A DNA stretch of 64,000 bases from Luteococcus peritonei (GCF_039526385.1 NZ_BAAAIX010000001.1:86303-150302), one strand, 5' to 3'. Counted from the first letter of the stretch, positions 35,309 to 45,261 are shown. A program made the numbers and translations. Notes: generated by a model not told the origin, from the letters alone.

Positions 35309-37285
35309 ATGGCCGATCCGTCCACCTATCGCCCCGAGCCGGGAACCATTCCCACCGATCCGGGGGTCTACCGTTTCTCGGACGCGCACGGCCAGGTGAT
35401 CTACGTCGGCAAGGCCAAGAACCTGCGCCAGCGGCTCAACTCCTACTTCGCCGACCCGGCCGGCCTGCACTTCCGCACCCAGACGATGGTGCGCACCGCC
35501 GCCAAGGTGGAGTGGACCGTGGTGCAGAACGAGCTGGAGAGCCTGCAGCTCGAGTACACCTGGATCCAGCAGTACGACCCGCGCTTCAACGTCAAGTACC
35601 GCGACGACAAGTCCTATCCCTGGCTGTGCATCACCTGGAGCGACGAGTACCCGCGGGTCTTCGTGGGGCGTGGCGCCAAGCGCAAGGGTTGGCGCTACTA
35701 CGGGCCCTTCGGCCAGGCCTGGGCGATCCGCGAGACCGTCGACGCGCTGCTGCACGTCTTCCCGATGCGCTCCTGCAGCAATGGCGTCTTCCGCAATGCC
35801 GCCGCCGCGGGACGCCCGTGCCTGCTGGGCTACATCGGCAAGTGCTCGGCGCCCTGCGTGGGTCGGATCAGCCCGGAGGACCACCGCGAGCTGGTGAGCG
35901 ACTTCGCCAGCTTCATGGCCGGGCAGACCGGTCAGCTGACCCGCAAGATGGAACGCTCCATGATGCAGGCCAGCAGCAACCTGGAGTTCGAGAAGGCCGC
36001 GGTCATCCGTGACTCGCTCACCGCGCTGAAGCAGGCCACCGAGAAGAATGCCATCGTGCTCGACGACGGCACCGATGCCGACGTGATCGCGCTGGCGGCC
36101 GACCCGCTGGAGGTGGCCGTGCAGATCTTCAACGTGCGCGCCGGCCGGGTGCGCGGCGAGCGTGGCTGGGTGGCCGACCGCGCCGACGATGCCGGGCTGG
36201 AGGAGCTGGTGGAGCAGTTCCTGCTGCAGATCTATGCCGACGAGTCCGCCGCGGACACCGAGACCGCCAGCCACATCCCGCGCGAGGTGCTGGTGCCGGT
36301 GATGCCGGCCTCCGGTGACGTGATGGCCCAGTTGCTCAGCGAGCAGCGCCATGCCAACGTCCACCTGCACGTGCCCCAGCGCGGCGACAAGCGGGTGCTG
36401 CTGGACACGGTGGCCCGCAACGCCGCCGAGGCGCTGCAGCAGCACAAGATGAGGCGCGCCGGTGACCTGTCCACCCGCAACCGTGCGCTGGAACAGATCC
36501 AGCAGGTGCTGGAGCTGGAGACCGCGCCGCTGCGCATCGAGTGCTACGACATCTCCCACCTGCAGGGCACCGAGGTGGTGGGCTCCATGGTGGTCTTCGA
36601 GGACGGCCTGCCGCGCAAGAGCGAGTACCGCCGCTTCGTGATCCGCTCCTTCGAGGGCTCCGACGACCTGCGAGCCATGAAGGAGGTGCTGACCAGGCGC
36701 TTCCGGCGGCTGCTCGACGACCGCGCCTCCATGTCGGCCGAGGCCGAGGGCGGTCCGGTGCTGGTGGACGCCACCACCGGGGCGGCCCGCAAGTTCGCCT
36801 ACGCCCCGGCCCTGGTGGTGGTCGATGGCGGCCAGCCGCAGGTGCAGGCCGCCGCCGAGGTGCTGGAGGAGCTCGGCCTGGCCGACGAGATCGCGCTGTG
36901 CGGGCTGGCCAAGCGGCTCGAGGAGGTCTGGATCCCCGACGAGGAGTACCCGCTGATCCTGCCGCGCACCTCCGAGGGGCTCTACCTGCTGCAGCGGCTG
37001 CGTGACGAGGCCCACCGCTTCGCCATCACCCACCACCGTGGCCGGCGCAGCAAGGCGATGGTGGAGTCCGTGCTGGACGACGTGCCGGGGCTGGGGGAGG
37101 TGCGCCGCAAGGCGCTGCTCAAGCACTTCGGCTCGATGAAGAAACTGCGCGCCGCGAGCGTCGAGGAGGTGGGCCTGGTGCCCGGCTTCGGACCGCGCCT
37201 GGCCCAGGCCGTGGTGGACGCGATGGCCGGCCAGCAGCCGGGTGAGGCGGTCAACGTGACCACCGGCGAGGTGATCGAGACCTGA
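35309..37285 (+). CDS. uvrC: Excinuclease ABC subunit UvrC
   Basis: Dual-incision nuclease of excision repair. 658 residues from ATG 35309. The N-terminal GIY-YIG nuclease (GVYRFSDAHGQVIYVGKAKNL) makes the 3' cut. A Cys cluster (CSNGVF, CLLGYIGKCSAPC) follows, then a UVR domain (NLEFEKAAVIRDSLTALK) that contacts UvrB. The C-terminal RNase H-like nuclease (RIECYDISHLQGTEVVGSMVVFEDG, VVVDGGQPQ) makes the 5' cut, and tandem helix-hairpin-helix motifs (VLDDVPGLGEVRRKALL, VGLVPGFGPRLAQ) end the protein. First gene of the conserved uvrC-rapZ-yvcK-whiA series. Confidence 0.97.
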   Translation: MADPSTYRPEPGTIPTDPGVYRFSDAHGQVIYVGKAKNLRQRLNSYFADPAGLHFRTQTMVRTAAKVEWTVVQNELESLQLEYTWIQQYDPRFNVKYRDDKSYPWLCITWSDEYPRVFVGRGAKRKGWRYYGPFGQAWAIRETVDALLHVFPMRSCSNGVFRNAAAAGRPCLLGYIGKCSAPCVGRISPEDHRELVSDFASFMAGQTGQLTRKMERSMMQASSNLEFEKAAVIRDSLTALKQATEKNAIVLDDGTDADVIALAADPLEVAVQIFNVRAGRVRGERGWVADRADDAGLEELVEQFLLQIYADESAADTETASHIPREVLVPVMPASGDVMAQLLSEQRHANVHLHVPQRGDKRVLLDTVARNAAEALQQHKMRRAGDLSTRNRALEQIQQVLELETAPLRIECYDISHLQGTEVVGSMVVFEDGLPRKSEYRRFVIRSFEGSDDLRAMKEVLTRRFRRLLDDRASMSAEAEGGPVLVDATTGAARKFAYAPALVVVDGGQPQVQAAAEVLEELGLADEIALCGLAKRLEEVWIPDEEYPLILPRTSEGLYLLQRLRDEAHRFAITHHRGRRSKAMVESVLDDVPGLGEVRRKALLKHFGSMKKLRAASVEEVGLVPGFGPRLAQAVVDAMAGQQPGEAVNVTTGEVIET

Positions 37286-37313
37286 GCGGTGGCCGGTCGG
37301 GCACAATGGGCGC

Positions 37314-38207
37314 GTGAGCACACCGACGTCGTCCGCCCAGTCCCCGTCGAGCGCCGGGCCCCGCGTGGTGATCATCACCGGCCTGTCCGGTGCCGGTCGC
37401 CGTACCGCCGCCCACCAGATGGAGGACCTCGGCTGGTACGTCGTCGACAACCTGCCGCCGTCGATGCTGCCCGGCCTGGTGGACCTGGCCCGCCGCAATG
37501 ACATCGCCAAGCTGGGCGTGGTGCTGGACGTGCGCTCCCGGGCCCTGTTCGAGCAGCTCGGCGTGGTCTTCGCGGACCTGGCCGAGCAGGGCGTCGAGGT
37601 GGAGGTGCTCTACCTGGAGGCCGACGACGCCGTCATCGTGCGACGCCAGGAGTCCACCCGGCGGCCGTTGCCGCTGCAGGGCGACGGACGCCTGGTGGAC
37701 GGCATCACCAAGGAGCGGGCGATGCTCAGCTCGCTGCGCGCCGCGGCAGACCTGGTGATCGACACCACCAACCTCAACGTGCACCAGCTCTCCGCGCGGG
37801 TGGCGCACGCCTACGGCGGTGACGACGGCGAGCGGATCCGGGTGGTGGTGATGAGCTTCGGCTTCAAGAACGGCCTGCCGCTGGACGCAGACCTGGTGCT
37901 CGACGTGCGCTTCCTGCCCAACCCGCACTGGGTTCCCGAGCTGCGCCCCCAGACCGGGCTGTCGGAGGCGGTGAGCAGCTATGTGCTGGGGCAGAACGGG
38001 GCCACCGACTTCCTGGACAAGCTGCAGGGCCTGTTCCAGACCATGGCCCCCGGCTATGTGCGCGAGGGCAAGCGCCAGGTGACCGTGGCCATCGGCTGCA
38101 CCGGCGGCAAGCACCGCTCCACCGCGATGAGCGAGGAGTTCGGCCGGCGGCTGCGTGAGCAGGGCATGCAGGTGAGCGTGATGCACCGCGACCTGGGCAA
38201 GGAATGA
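37314..38207 (+). CDS. rapZ: RapZ-family nucleotide/RNA-binding protein with altered P-loop
   Basis: RapZ/YvcJ family, 297 residues. In E. coli RapZ is an adaptor for RNase E decay of GlmZ; the role in actinobacteria is unsettled. The N-terminal P-loop reads GLSGAGRRT (residues 23-31), so the Walker A lysine is Arg29, followed by Arg where Ser is common. GWYVVDNLPPSMLP, the DVR motif, and the C-terminal domain with MSFGFKNGLPLDADLVLDVRFLPNP and AIGCTGGKHRSTAMSEEF are conserved. A CACAAT hexamer at 37302-37307 lies 6 nt before the GTG (probable leaderless start). The stop overlaps yvcK by 4 bp. Confidence 0.94.
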   Translation: MSTPTSSAQSPSSAGPRVVIITGLSGAGRRTAAHQMEDLGWYVVDNLPPSMLPGLVDLARRNDIAKLGVVLDVRSRALFEQLGVVFADLAEQGVEVEVLYLEADDAVIVRRQESTRRPLPLQGDGRLVDGITKERAMLSSLRAAADLVIDTTNLNVHQLSARVAHAYGGDDGERIRVVVMSFGFKNGLPLDADLVLDVRFLPNPHWVPELRPQTGLSEAVSSYVLGQNGATDFLDKLQGLFQTMAPGYVREGKRQVTVAIGCTGGKHRSTAMSEEFGRRLREQGMQVSVMHRDLGKE

Positions 38208-39148
38208 GCGCCCGCAAGAGCCTGCCCACGGTGACCGCCCTGGGCGGCGGCCACGGGCTGAGCGCCAGCCTGAGCGCGCTGCGACGGATCACCGACCGGC
38301 TCACCGCGGTGGTCACGGTGGCCGACGACGGCGGCTCCTCGGGCCGGCTGCGCGACGAGTTCGACTGCCTGCCGCCCGGAGACCTGCGGATGGCGCTGGC
38401 GGCGCTGTGCGGGGACGACGCGGAGGGTCGGCAGTGGGCCGACGTGCTGCAGTCCCGCTTCGCCGGCGACGGGCCGATGGCTGGTCACGCGGTGGGCAAC
38501 CTGCTGATCCTGGGTCTGTGGCAGCACCTGGACGACCCGGTGGCCGGGCTGGACCAGGTGGCGGCCCTGCTGCGCACCCGCGGCCGGGTGCTGCCGATGT
38601 CGCTGTCCCCGCTGACCATCGAGGCCGACGTGATCGGGCTGGACCCGCTGGCCCCCGACGAGGTCTGCACCCTGTCCGGCCAGGCGACGGTGGCCAAGAC
38701 CCGGGCCGAGGTGCAGAAGATCCGCCTGGTGCCGGCCGACCCGGCCGCCTGCCCGCAGGCGCTGGAGGCGGTGGGGCAGAGCGACTACGTGGTGCTCGGC
38801 CCCGGCTCCTGGTTCACCTCCGTGCTGCCGCACCTGATGGTTCCTGAGCTGGCCCGCGCCATCTCGCAGTGCCCCGGCCGGCGCATCCTGACACTGAACA
38901 TCGAGCCTGCCGACGAGACCGACGGCTTCACCGCCTCGCGCCACATCGAGCTGCTCGCCGAGCACGCACCGGGGCTGCGCCTGGACACCGTCGTGGCCGA
39001 TGCAGCCTTCAACGACGAGCACCTGGCAGGTTTCGTGGCCTCGCTCGGTGCCGAGTTGGTGCTGGCCGACGTGAGGATGCGCGACGGCTCCGCGCGGCAC
39101 GACCCCTTGCGCCTGGCCGCGGTCTATGCCGACGTGATGGGGCTGTAG
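38204..39148 (+). CDS. yvcK: YvcK/CuvA gluconeogenesis and cell-shape factor
   Basis: CofD-like fold protein of 314 residues that binds UDP-sugars in characterised relatives and is needed for growth on gluconeogenic carbon and for cell-wall homeostasis. Motifs are LGGGHGLSASLSALR at the N-terminus, VTVADDGGSSGRLR, PPGDLRMALAALC, GHAVGNLLILG, and LGPGSWFTSVLPHLMVP. Coupled to rapZ by an ATGA overlap, with whiA 119 bp downstream. No catalytic residues are assigned. Confidence 0.94.
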   Translation: MSARKSLPTVTALGGGHGLSASLSALRRITDRLTAVVTVADDGGSSGRLRDEFDCLPPGDLRMALAALCGDDAEGRQWADVLQSRFAGDGPMAGHAVGNLLILGLWQHLDDPVAGLDQVAALLRTRGRVLPMSLSPLTIEADVIGLDPLAPDEVCTLSGQATVAKTRAEVQKIRLVPADPAACPQALEAVGQSDYVVLGPGSWFTSVLPHLMVPELARAISQCPGRRILTLNIEPADETDGFTASRHIELLAEHAPGLRLDTVVADAAFNDEHLAGFVASLGAELVLADVRMRDGSARHDPLRLAAVYADVMGL

Positions 39149-39267
39149 CCTCTCACCAGCCGGAATGTCATCACCCCCACGGACGTGGTTCAATTCGGTG
39201 ATCGTGGCCCGCCGGGTCGCACCTCGGGGGAGGTCCATCACAGGCAGCACAGAAGGATTCAGTCCGC

Positions 39268-40251
39268 ATGGCAATGACCCAGCAGGTGAAGGCGGAGCTC
39301 GCGACCATCAAGGTCACCAAGCCCTGCTGCCGGCGCTCCGAGGTGGCGAGCATGCTGCGCTTCGCCGGCGGGATCCACATCGTCAGCGGCCGGATCGTGG
39401 TGGAGGCCGAGTTCGACACCGGCGCGGCCGCCCGTCGCCTGCGCAGCGCCATCCAGGACCTCTACGGCTTCACCGCCGACATGATCATGGTCAACGGCTC
39501 CGGCATCCGTCGTGGCACCCGCTACCTGCTGCGCCTGGTGGCCGAGGGGGACTCGCTGGCGCGCCAGACCGGCCTCACCGACGCCCACGGCCGCCCGGTG
39601 CGCGGCCTGCCCGCCATCGTGGTGGGCGGCGGGACCTGCTGCCAGGTGGCCGCCTGGCGCGGCGCCTTCCTGGCCCACGGCTCGCTCACCGAGCCGGGAC
39701 GCTCGATGGCCCTGGAGGTCACCTGCCCCGGATCCGAGGCGGCGCTGGCCCTGGTGGGCGCCGCCCGCCGGCTACAGATCCCGGCCAAGGCCCGCGAGGT
39801 CCGCAATGTGGACCGCGTGGTGATCCGCGACGGCGACGCCATCGGTGCCATGCTCACCCGGCTGGGGGCGCACGAGTCGCTGCTGGCCTGGGAGGAGCGT
39901 CGGATGCGCCGCGAGGTGCGCGCCTCGGCCAACCGGCTGGCCAACTTCGACGACGCCAACCTGCGCCGCTCGGCGCGTGCCGCGGTGGCGGCCGGTGCCC
40001 GCGTGGAGCGGGCGCTGGAGATCCTGGGCGAGGACGTCCCCGACCACCTGAAGGCCGCCGGCCTGCTGCGCCTGGAGCACAAGAACGCGAGCCTGGAGGA
40101 GCTGGGCCAGCTGCACACCCCGCCGCTGACCAAGGACGCCGTGGCCGGCCGGATCCGCCGGCTGCTCGCCACCGCCGACAAGGTGGCCGCCGACAAGGGG
40201 ATTCCCGGCACCGAGGCGGGTCTGTCCCCGGAGATGCTTGCCGACGACTGA
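39268..40251 (+). CDS. whiA: WhiA sporulation/division regulator
   Basis: DNA-binding protein combining a degenerate LAGLIDADG homing-endonuclease fold with a C-terminal helix-turn-helix. 327 residues from ATG 39268 (AAGGA upstream). Visible blocks are KPCCRRSEVASMLRFAGG, YLLRLVAEGDSLARQTGL, GAFLAHGSLTEPGRS, RRMRREVRASANRLANFDDANLRRS and, in the HTH, ASLEELGQLHTPPLTKDAVAGRIRRLL. In Streptomyces it works with WhiB to activate division genes such as ftsW and ftsK; targets here are unknown. Conserved position after yvcK. Confidence 0.96.
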   Translation: MAMTQQVKAELATIKVTKPCCRRSEVASMLRFAGGIHIVSGRIVVEAEFDTGAAARRLRSAIQDLYGFTADMIMVNGSGIRRGTRYLLRLVAEGDSLARQTGLTDAHGRPVRGLPAIVVGGGTCCQVAAWRGAFLAHGSLTEPGRSMALEVTCPGSEAALALVGAARRLQIPAKAREVRNVDRVVIRDGDAIGAMLTRLGAHESLLAWEERRMRREVRASANRLANFDDANLRRSARAAVAAGARVERALEILGEDVPDHLKAAGLLRLEHKNASLEELGQLHTPPLTKDAVAGRIRRLLATADKVAADKGIPGTEAGLSPEMLADD

Positions 40252-40334
40252 GCCCGGTCGGCAGCAGCGCCTTCTCGACCGTCCGGTAACCCCGCGGTCA
40301 CCATCCGTTCACCCCGCGTGAAGCCGGGGGAGTT

Positions 40335-40388
40335 GAACGTGCAAGTTCGCGACCCGCCCTCACGCTGTCGTGATCCATTCGTTAGAGT
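40335..40388 (+). promoter_or_regulatory. gap promoter region with upstream dyad
   Basis: TAGAGT at 40383-40388 is the likely -10 of gap, giving a leader of about 60 nt. A 14-bp imperfect palindrome, GAACGTGCAAGTTC (40335-40348), lies about 35 bp upstream of it and could be an operator. No convincing -35 is seen at 17 bp. Confidence 0.4.
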
Positions 40389-40453
40389 GGGACACGTCCG
40401 AACAGTCTCTTCACCAAGTGCAGAGGCACTGAATATCTCGAAGGAGATAACGA

Positions 40454-41458
<1,005 letters not shown>

Positions 41459-41484
41459 CCGGTCACCCGGTAGAGCAACCAGGC

Positions 41485-41520
41485 AACGGGGTGGGGCGCG
41501 CACCTGCGCCCCACCCCGTT
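41485..41520 (+). terminator. Hairpin terminator/attenuator between gap and pgk
   Basis: A perfect 15-bp stem (41485-41499 with 41506-41520) and 6-nt loop, followed at 41530-41547 by a second 7-bp GGGCCCG hairpin. It can insulate gap from pgk-tpiA, or reduce read-through. Confidence 0.75.
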
Positions 41521-41590
41521 CCCGTACCCGGGCCCGACGACGGGCCCACCCCGCACCACCACCTGTCCAAACCTCCACGGAAGGATTGAC

Positions 41591-42802
41591 GTGAAGTCGA
41601 TCAACGATCTGGGCGATCTCAAGGGCAAGCGGGTAGTCATCCGCTGCGACTTCAACGTGCCGCTGGACGGCACCACCATCACCGACGACGGCCGCATCAA
41701 GGCCGCCCTGCCCACCCTGGAAGCGCTGCGCGAGAAGGGCGCCAAGGTCGTCGTCCTGGCGCACCTGGGCCGCCCCAAGGGTGAGGTCAACCCCAAGTAC
41801 TCCCTGGCCCCCGTCGCCAAGCGACTGGGCGAGCTGCTGGGCACCGAGGTCAAGCTGGCCTCCGACGTGGTCGGCACCTCCGCCCAGGAGACCGTGGCCC
41901 AGCTGGCCGACGGCGACGTCGCCCTGATGGAGAACGTGCGCTACGAGAAGGGTGAGGAGAGCAAGGACGAGGCCGAGCGCAAGGCGCTGGCCGAGAAGTA
42001 CGCCGCCCTGGGCGACGTCTTCGTCTCCGACGGCTTCGGCGTCGTGCACCGCAAGCAGGCCTCGGTCTACGACATCGCCCAGCTGCTGCCCTCCGCCGGC
42101 GGCCTGCTGGTGAAGAAGGAGGGCGACGTCTTCGCCAAGGTCCTGTCCGATCCCGACCGTCCCTTCACCGTGGTGCTGGGCGGCGCGAAGGTGGCCGACA
42201 AGCTGGCCGTCATCGACAACCTGCTCAAGATCGCCGACACCGTCATCGTCGGCGGCGGCATGGCCTACACCTTCCTCAAGGCGCAGGGCCACGAGGTCGG
42301 CACCTCGCTGCTCGACGAGGCCTCCATCGACGCCTGCAAGGGCTACCTGGAGCAGGCCAAGGCCGCGGGCAAGACCCTGCTGCTGCCGGTCGACGTCCGC
42401 ATCGCCAAGGGCATGGACTTCGACGCCAAGACCGTCGACGGCCCCGTCGAGGTCGTCAAGGTCGACGCGATCCCGGCCGACAAGATGGGCCTGGACATCG
42501 GCCCCGAGACCGAGAAGCTCTTCGCCGACGCCATCAAGACCGCCAAGACCGTGGTCTGGAACGGCCCGATGGGCGTCTTCGAGATCAAGGAGCTGTCCAA
42601 CGGCACCGCCGCGGTGGCCCAGGCGCTCACCGAGGTCGACGGCCTGTCCGTGGTGGGTGGTGGCGACTCCGCCGCCGCCGTCCGCGACCTGGGCCACGCC
42701 GACGAGGAGTTCGGCCACATCTCCACCGGTGGCGGCGCCTCGCTCGAATACCTGGAGGGCAAGGAGCTCCCGGGTCTCACCGTTCTGGAAGGAAACAACT
42801 GA
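41591..42802 (+). CDS. pgk: Phosphoglycerate kinase
   Basis: Substrate-level phosphorylation of ADP from 1,3-bisphosphoglycerate. 403 residues from GTG 41591 with AAGGA upstream. Motifs are VIRCDFNVPLDG, AHLGRPKG, ENVRYEKGEE, SDGFGVVHRKQAS, GGAKVADKLAVIDNLL, WNGPMGVFEI and VGGGDSAAAVRDLG (nucleotide loop). It overlaps tpiA by one base (TGATG). Confidence 0.98.
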   Translation: MKSINDLGDLKGKRVVIRCDFNVPLDGTTITDDGRIKAALPTLEALREKGAKVVVLAHLGRPKGEVNPKYSLAPVAKRLGELLGTEVKLASDVVGTSAQETVAQLADGDVALMENVRYEKGEESKDEAERKALAEKYAALGDVFVSDGFGVVHRKQASVYDIAQLLPSAGGLLVKKEGDVFAKVLSDPDRPFTVVLGGAKVADKLAVIDNLLKIADTVIVGGGMAYTFLKAQGHEVGTSLLDEASIDACKGYLEQAKAAGKTLLLPVDVRIAKGMDFDAKTVDGPVEVVKVDAIPADKMGLDIGPETEKLFADAIKTAKTVVWNGPMGVFEIKELSNGTAAVAQALTEVDGLSVVGGGDSAAAVRDLGHADEEFGHISTGGGASLEYLEGKELPGLTVLEGNN

Positions 42803-43593
42803 TGGCACGCAAGCCGATCATGGCCGGCAACTGGAAGATGAACCTCGACCACGTCGAGGCCACCGGCCTGGTGCAGAAGCTCGCCTGGACCCTGAAGGAC
42901 AAGGGCTACGACGAGTCGAAGTCCGAGGCCGTCGTGCTGGTCCCGTTCACCGACATCCGCACCGTGCAGACCCTCGTCGAGGGTGACCGCCTGCCCATCG
43001 CCTTCGGCGCTCAGGACGTCTCCACCCAGGACAAGGGCGCCTACACCGGTGAGGTCTCGGCCACCATGCTGGCCAAGCTGAACTGCTCCTACGTGGCCGT
43101 CGGCCACTCCGAGCGTCGCCAGTACCACGGCGAGGACGACGCCACCGTCAACGCCAAGGCCAAGAAGGTCATCGAGCACGGCATGACCCCGATCATCTGC
43201 GTGGGCGAGGGCCTGGACATCCGCAAGGCGGGCAACCAGGTGCAGTACACCCTCGACCAGGTGCGCGGGGCGCTGGAGGGCATCTCCGCCGCCCAGGTGG
43301 CCAACCTGGTCATCGCCTACGAGCCCGTCTGGGCGATCGGCACCGGCGAGGTGGCCACCCCCGAGGACGCGCAGGAGGTCTGTGGCGCGATCCGCGAGGA
43401 GATCGGCAAGCTCTACGACGCCCCGACCGCCGAGGCCGTCCGGATCCAGTACGGCGGCTCGGTCAAGGCCAAGAACGTCGGCGAGCTGATGGCCAAGCCC
43501 GACGTGGACGGCGCCCTGGTGGGCGGCGCGAGCCTCGATCCGGAGGAGTTCGCCGGGATCGTGCGCTTCTACGAGCTGCCCGCGATCGGCTGA
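42802..43593 (+). CDS. tpiA: Triosephosphate isomerase
   Basis: Interconverts glyceraldehyde 3-phosphate and dihydroxyacetone phosphate. 263 residues. Active-site residues are visible: Lys in AGNWKMNLD, His in VGHSERRQY, and the catalytic Glu in IAYEPVWAIGTGE at the start of loop 6. The phosphate-binding YGGSVKAKN and GALVGGASL are near the C-terminus. Translationally coupled to pgk by the TGATG overlap. Confidence 0.98.
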   Translation: MARKPIMAGNWKMNLDHVEATGLVQKLAWTLKDKGYDESKSEAVVLVPFTDIRTVQTLVEGDRLPIAFGAQDVSTQDKGAYTGEVSATMLAKLNCSYVAVGHSERRQYHGEDDATVNAKAKKVIEHGMTPIICVGEGLDIRKAGNQVQYTLDQVRGALEGISAAQVANLVIAYEPVWAIGTGEVATPEDAQEVCGAIREEIGKLYDAPTAEAVRIQYGGSVKAKNVGELMAKPDVDGALVGGASLDPEEFAGIVRFYELPAIG

Positions 43594-43608
43594 TCTGCAG
43601 CATCCGGG

Positions 43609-43640
43609 AACGGGGCGTCACCGCATGGTGGCGCCCCGTT
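43609..43640 (+). terminator. Hairpin terminator after tpiA
   Basis: AACGGGGCG and CGCCCCGTT (9 bp) plus an inner CACC/GGTG pairing and GCAT loop, 15 bp after the tpiA stop. Confidence 0.8.
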
Positions 43641-43741
43641 CGTCGTGCCCGGCAGGTGTGGGTGCAAAGTGTGCCCCGACAAGCGAGGTTTGACCAGAGG
43701 TCGATGTGGAATTCACCGATTTCTGGGTTACGCTTGCCCAC

Positions 43742-44005
43742 GTGATTCTGGTACCGCTGATGACCACGCCGATCCTGGCCCTGTCGATCCTCCTGGTGAT
43801 CGAGAGTGTGATCCTCGCGCTGTTCATCCTGCTCCACAAGGGGCGCGGTGGCGGCATGTCCGACCTGTTCGGTGGCGGCATGTCCAGCTCGATGAGCGGC
43901 ACCTCCGTGGCGGAACGTAACCTCGACCGACTGACCATCATCATCGGCATCGTCTGGTTCCTGACCATCCTGGGTCTGCTGGCGCTCTACCGCTACACCA
44001 CCTAG
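43742..44005 (+). CDS. secG: SecG preprotein translocase subunit
   Basis: Small membrane subunit of SecYEG. 87 residues from GTG 43742. This start is chosen because TACGCT at 43729-43734 is 7 nt upstream (leaderless pattern) and the product then begins at the first membrane helix. GTG 43706 and ATG 43760 are alternatives. Two transmembrane helices (about residues 8-30 and 60-80) flank the family loop HKGRGGGMSDLFGGGMSSS and VAERNLDRLT. It lies between tpiA and rbpA, its usual actinobacterial place. Confidence 0.93.
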   Translation: MILVPLMTTPILALSILLVIESVILALFILLHKGRGGGMSDLFGGGMSSSMSGTSVAERNLDRLTIIIGIVWFLTILGLLALYRYTT

Positions 44006-44082
44006 GCCTCACGCGTCACGCGTGTCGGGGCACGCATCCAGGGCACTTCCCAGCAGGAACAGAGCAAGTCAGGAGAACGAAC

Positions 44083-44439
44083 GTGGCAGGTGGCAGCGCC
44101 ATCCGGGGGAGCCGGGTCGGAGCAGGTCCGATGGGCGAGGCGGAGCGGGGTGATGCGGCGCCGCGGATGTACGTCTCGTACTTCTGCAGCAACGGTCACG
44201 AGACCCGTCCGGCCTTCGCAGCCGAGGCGCAGGTGCCGGAGACGTGGGACTGCCCGCGGTGCGGCATGCCGGCCAACATGGACAGCGAGAACCCGCCGCC
44301 CCCACCGAAGACCACCCCCTACAAGACGCACCTGGCCTATGTGAAGGAGCGTCGCACCGACGCCGAGGCGAAGGTGATCCTGGAGGAGGCGCTGGCCATC
44401 CTGCGTGAGCGCCGCAAGAACGGTGAGGTCATCTACTGA
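44083..44439 (+). CDS. rbpA: RbpA RNA polymerase-binding protein
   Basis: Actinobacteria-specific activator that binds RNA polymerase core and group I/II sigma factors and stabilises open complexes. 118 residues from GTG 44083 with AGGAG at 44071-44075. A flexible N-terminal tail leads to the zinc-binding core (YFCSNGHETRPAFA...WDCPRCG, Cys/His set), a basic linker, and the C-terminal sigma-interaction helices (KTHLAYVKERRTDAEAKVILEEAL). A 15-bp palindrome lies at 44010-44024 upstream. Confidence 0.96.
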   Translation: MAGGSAIRGSRVGAGPMGEAERGDAAPRMYVSYFCSNGHETRPAFAAEAQVPETWDCPRCGMPANMDSENPPPPPKTTPYKTHLAYVKERRTDAEAKVILEEALAILRERRKNGEVIY

Positions 44440-44460
44440 CCGGTCACCAGCCATGACGCA

Positions 44461-44496
44461 CCGGAGGCCCCGAGGAGAGATCCTCGGGGCCTCCGG
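44461..44496. terminator. Bidirectional terminator between rbpA and pgl
   Basis: A perfect 16-bp stem (44461-44476 with 44481-44496) with GAGA tetraloop, between convergent genes. Confidence 0.88.
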
Positions 44497-44529
44497 CACG
44501 TCCGGGCGCCGGGCGCCGCAGGCGTCGGT

Positions 44530-45261
44530 TCAGAAGGTGCAGTGGTAGGTGGGCAGGTCCCGCGCCGAGCCGTCGTCGACGAACCAGAGGGTCTCCAGCC
44601 GGCCGGCCACCTGGGCCGCAGGGAGCGTCTGCTCGCCGCCCAGGGCGCGCGCGGTGGCCTCGGCCTTCTGCTCCCCGCTGACCCACAGCCAGATCCGCTG
44701 CGAACGGTTCAGCGCGGCCGTGGTGAGCGTGATCCGCTCCGTGGGCGGCACGGGGGAGTCGGTGACGCCCACCGCCGCCGCGGAGGGCGGCTGCTCGAAG
44801 GCGCGGTGGCCGCTGAACAGCGAGGCGACGTGGCCGTCCGGCCCCATCCCCAGCAGGCAGACGTCGAAGACCGTCTCGCCCAGTTCCTCGGCATAGGCGA
44901 AGGCAGCCTCGTCGGGGTCGGTCTTGCCGTCGGAGGAGGGCATCGGGTGCACCTGTGAGCTGGACAGCTGCAGGGTGCGGGCCAGGATGGACAGCGACTG
45001 CAGCGAGTGGCGCTCCGGGTCGGTGGTGGGCACGAAGCGCTCGTCGCCCCACCACAGGTGCAGCCGGGCGGCCTCCAGGCCGGAGTCGGGTACCAGTTCG
45101 GCGAAGCGCTCGTAGACCCGGTTGGACACCCGGCCCCCGGTCAGGCACAGGTGCACGGTCTCCTGGCTGGCCTGCAGCTCCACCAGGGTGTCCATCAGGC
45201 GACGGGCGGCATCCTCGACCAGCTCGTCGAGGTCGACATGGCGCAGCACGCGGCGGGACAT
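44530..45261 (-). CDS. pgl: 6-phosphogluconolactonase
   Basis: Hydrolyses 6-phosphogluconolactone after Zwf. 243 residues from ATG 45261. Family motifs are LCLTGGRVSNRVYERFAEL (sugar-phosphate binding), LWWGDERFVPTTDPERHS, and LLGMGPDGHVASLFSGH. The ATG overlaps the opcA stop by one base (TGATG), so it is the last gene of a coupled zwf-opcA-pgl unit. Confidence 0.95.
   Translation of the reverse strand: MSRRVLRHVDLDELVEDAARRLMDTLVELQASQETVHLCLTGGRVSNRVYERFAELVPDSGLEAARLHLWWGDERFVPTTDPERHSLQSLSILARTLQLSSSQVHPMPSSDGKTDPDEAAFAYAEELGETVFDVCLLGMGPDGHVASLFSGHRAFEQPPSAAAVGVTDSPVPPTERITLTTAALNRSQRIWLWVSGEQKAEATARALGGEQTLPAAQVAGRLETLWFVDDGSARDLPTYHCTF

Noticed and set aside
40365..40388. TGTCG followed by TAGAGT upstream of gap as a fifth DNA-damage promoter
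   Set aside because: The spacing is one base longer than in the four repair genes, there is a ~60-nt leader with a normal ribosome binding site, and gap is not a repair gene.
44022..44042. TGTCGGGG before rbpA as a damage promoter
   Set aside because: The position where TAnnnT should occur reads CAGGGC.
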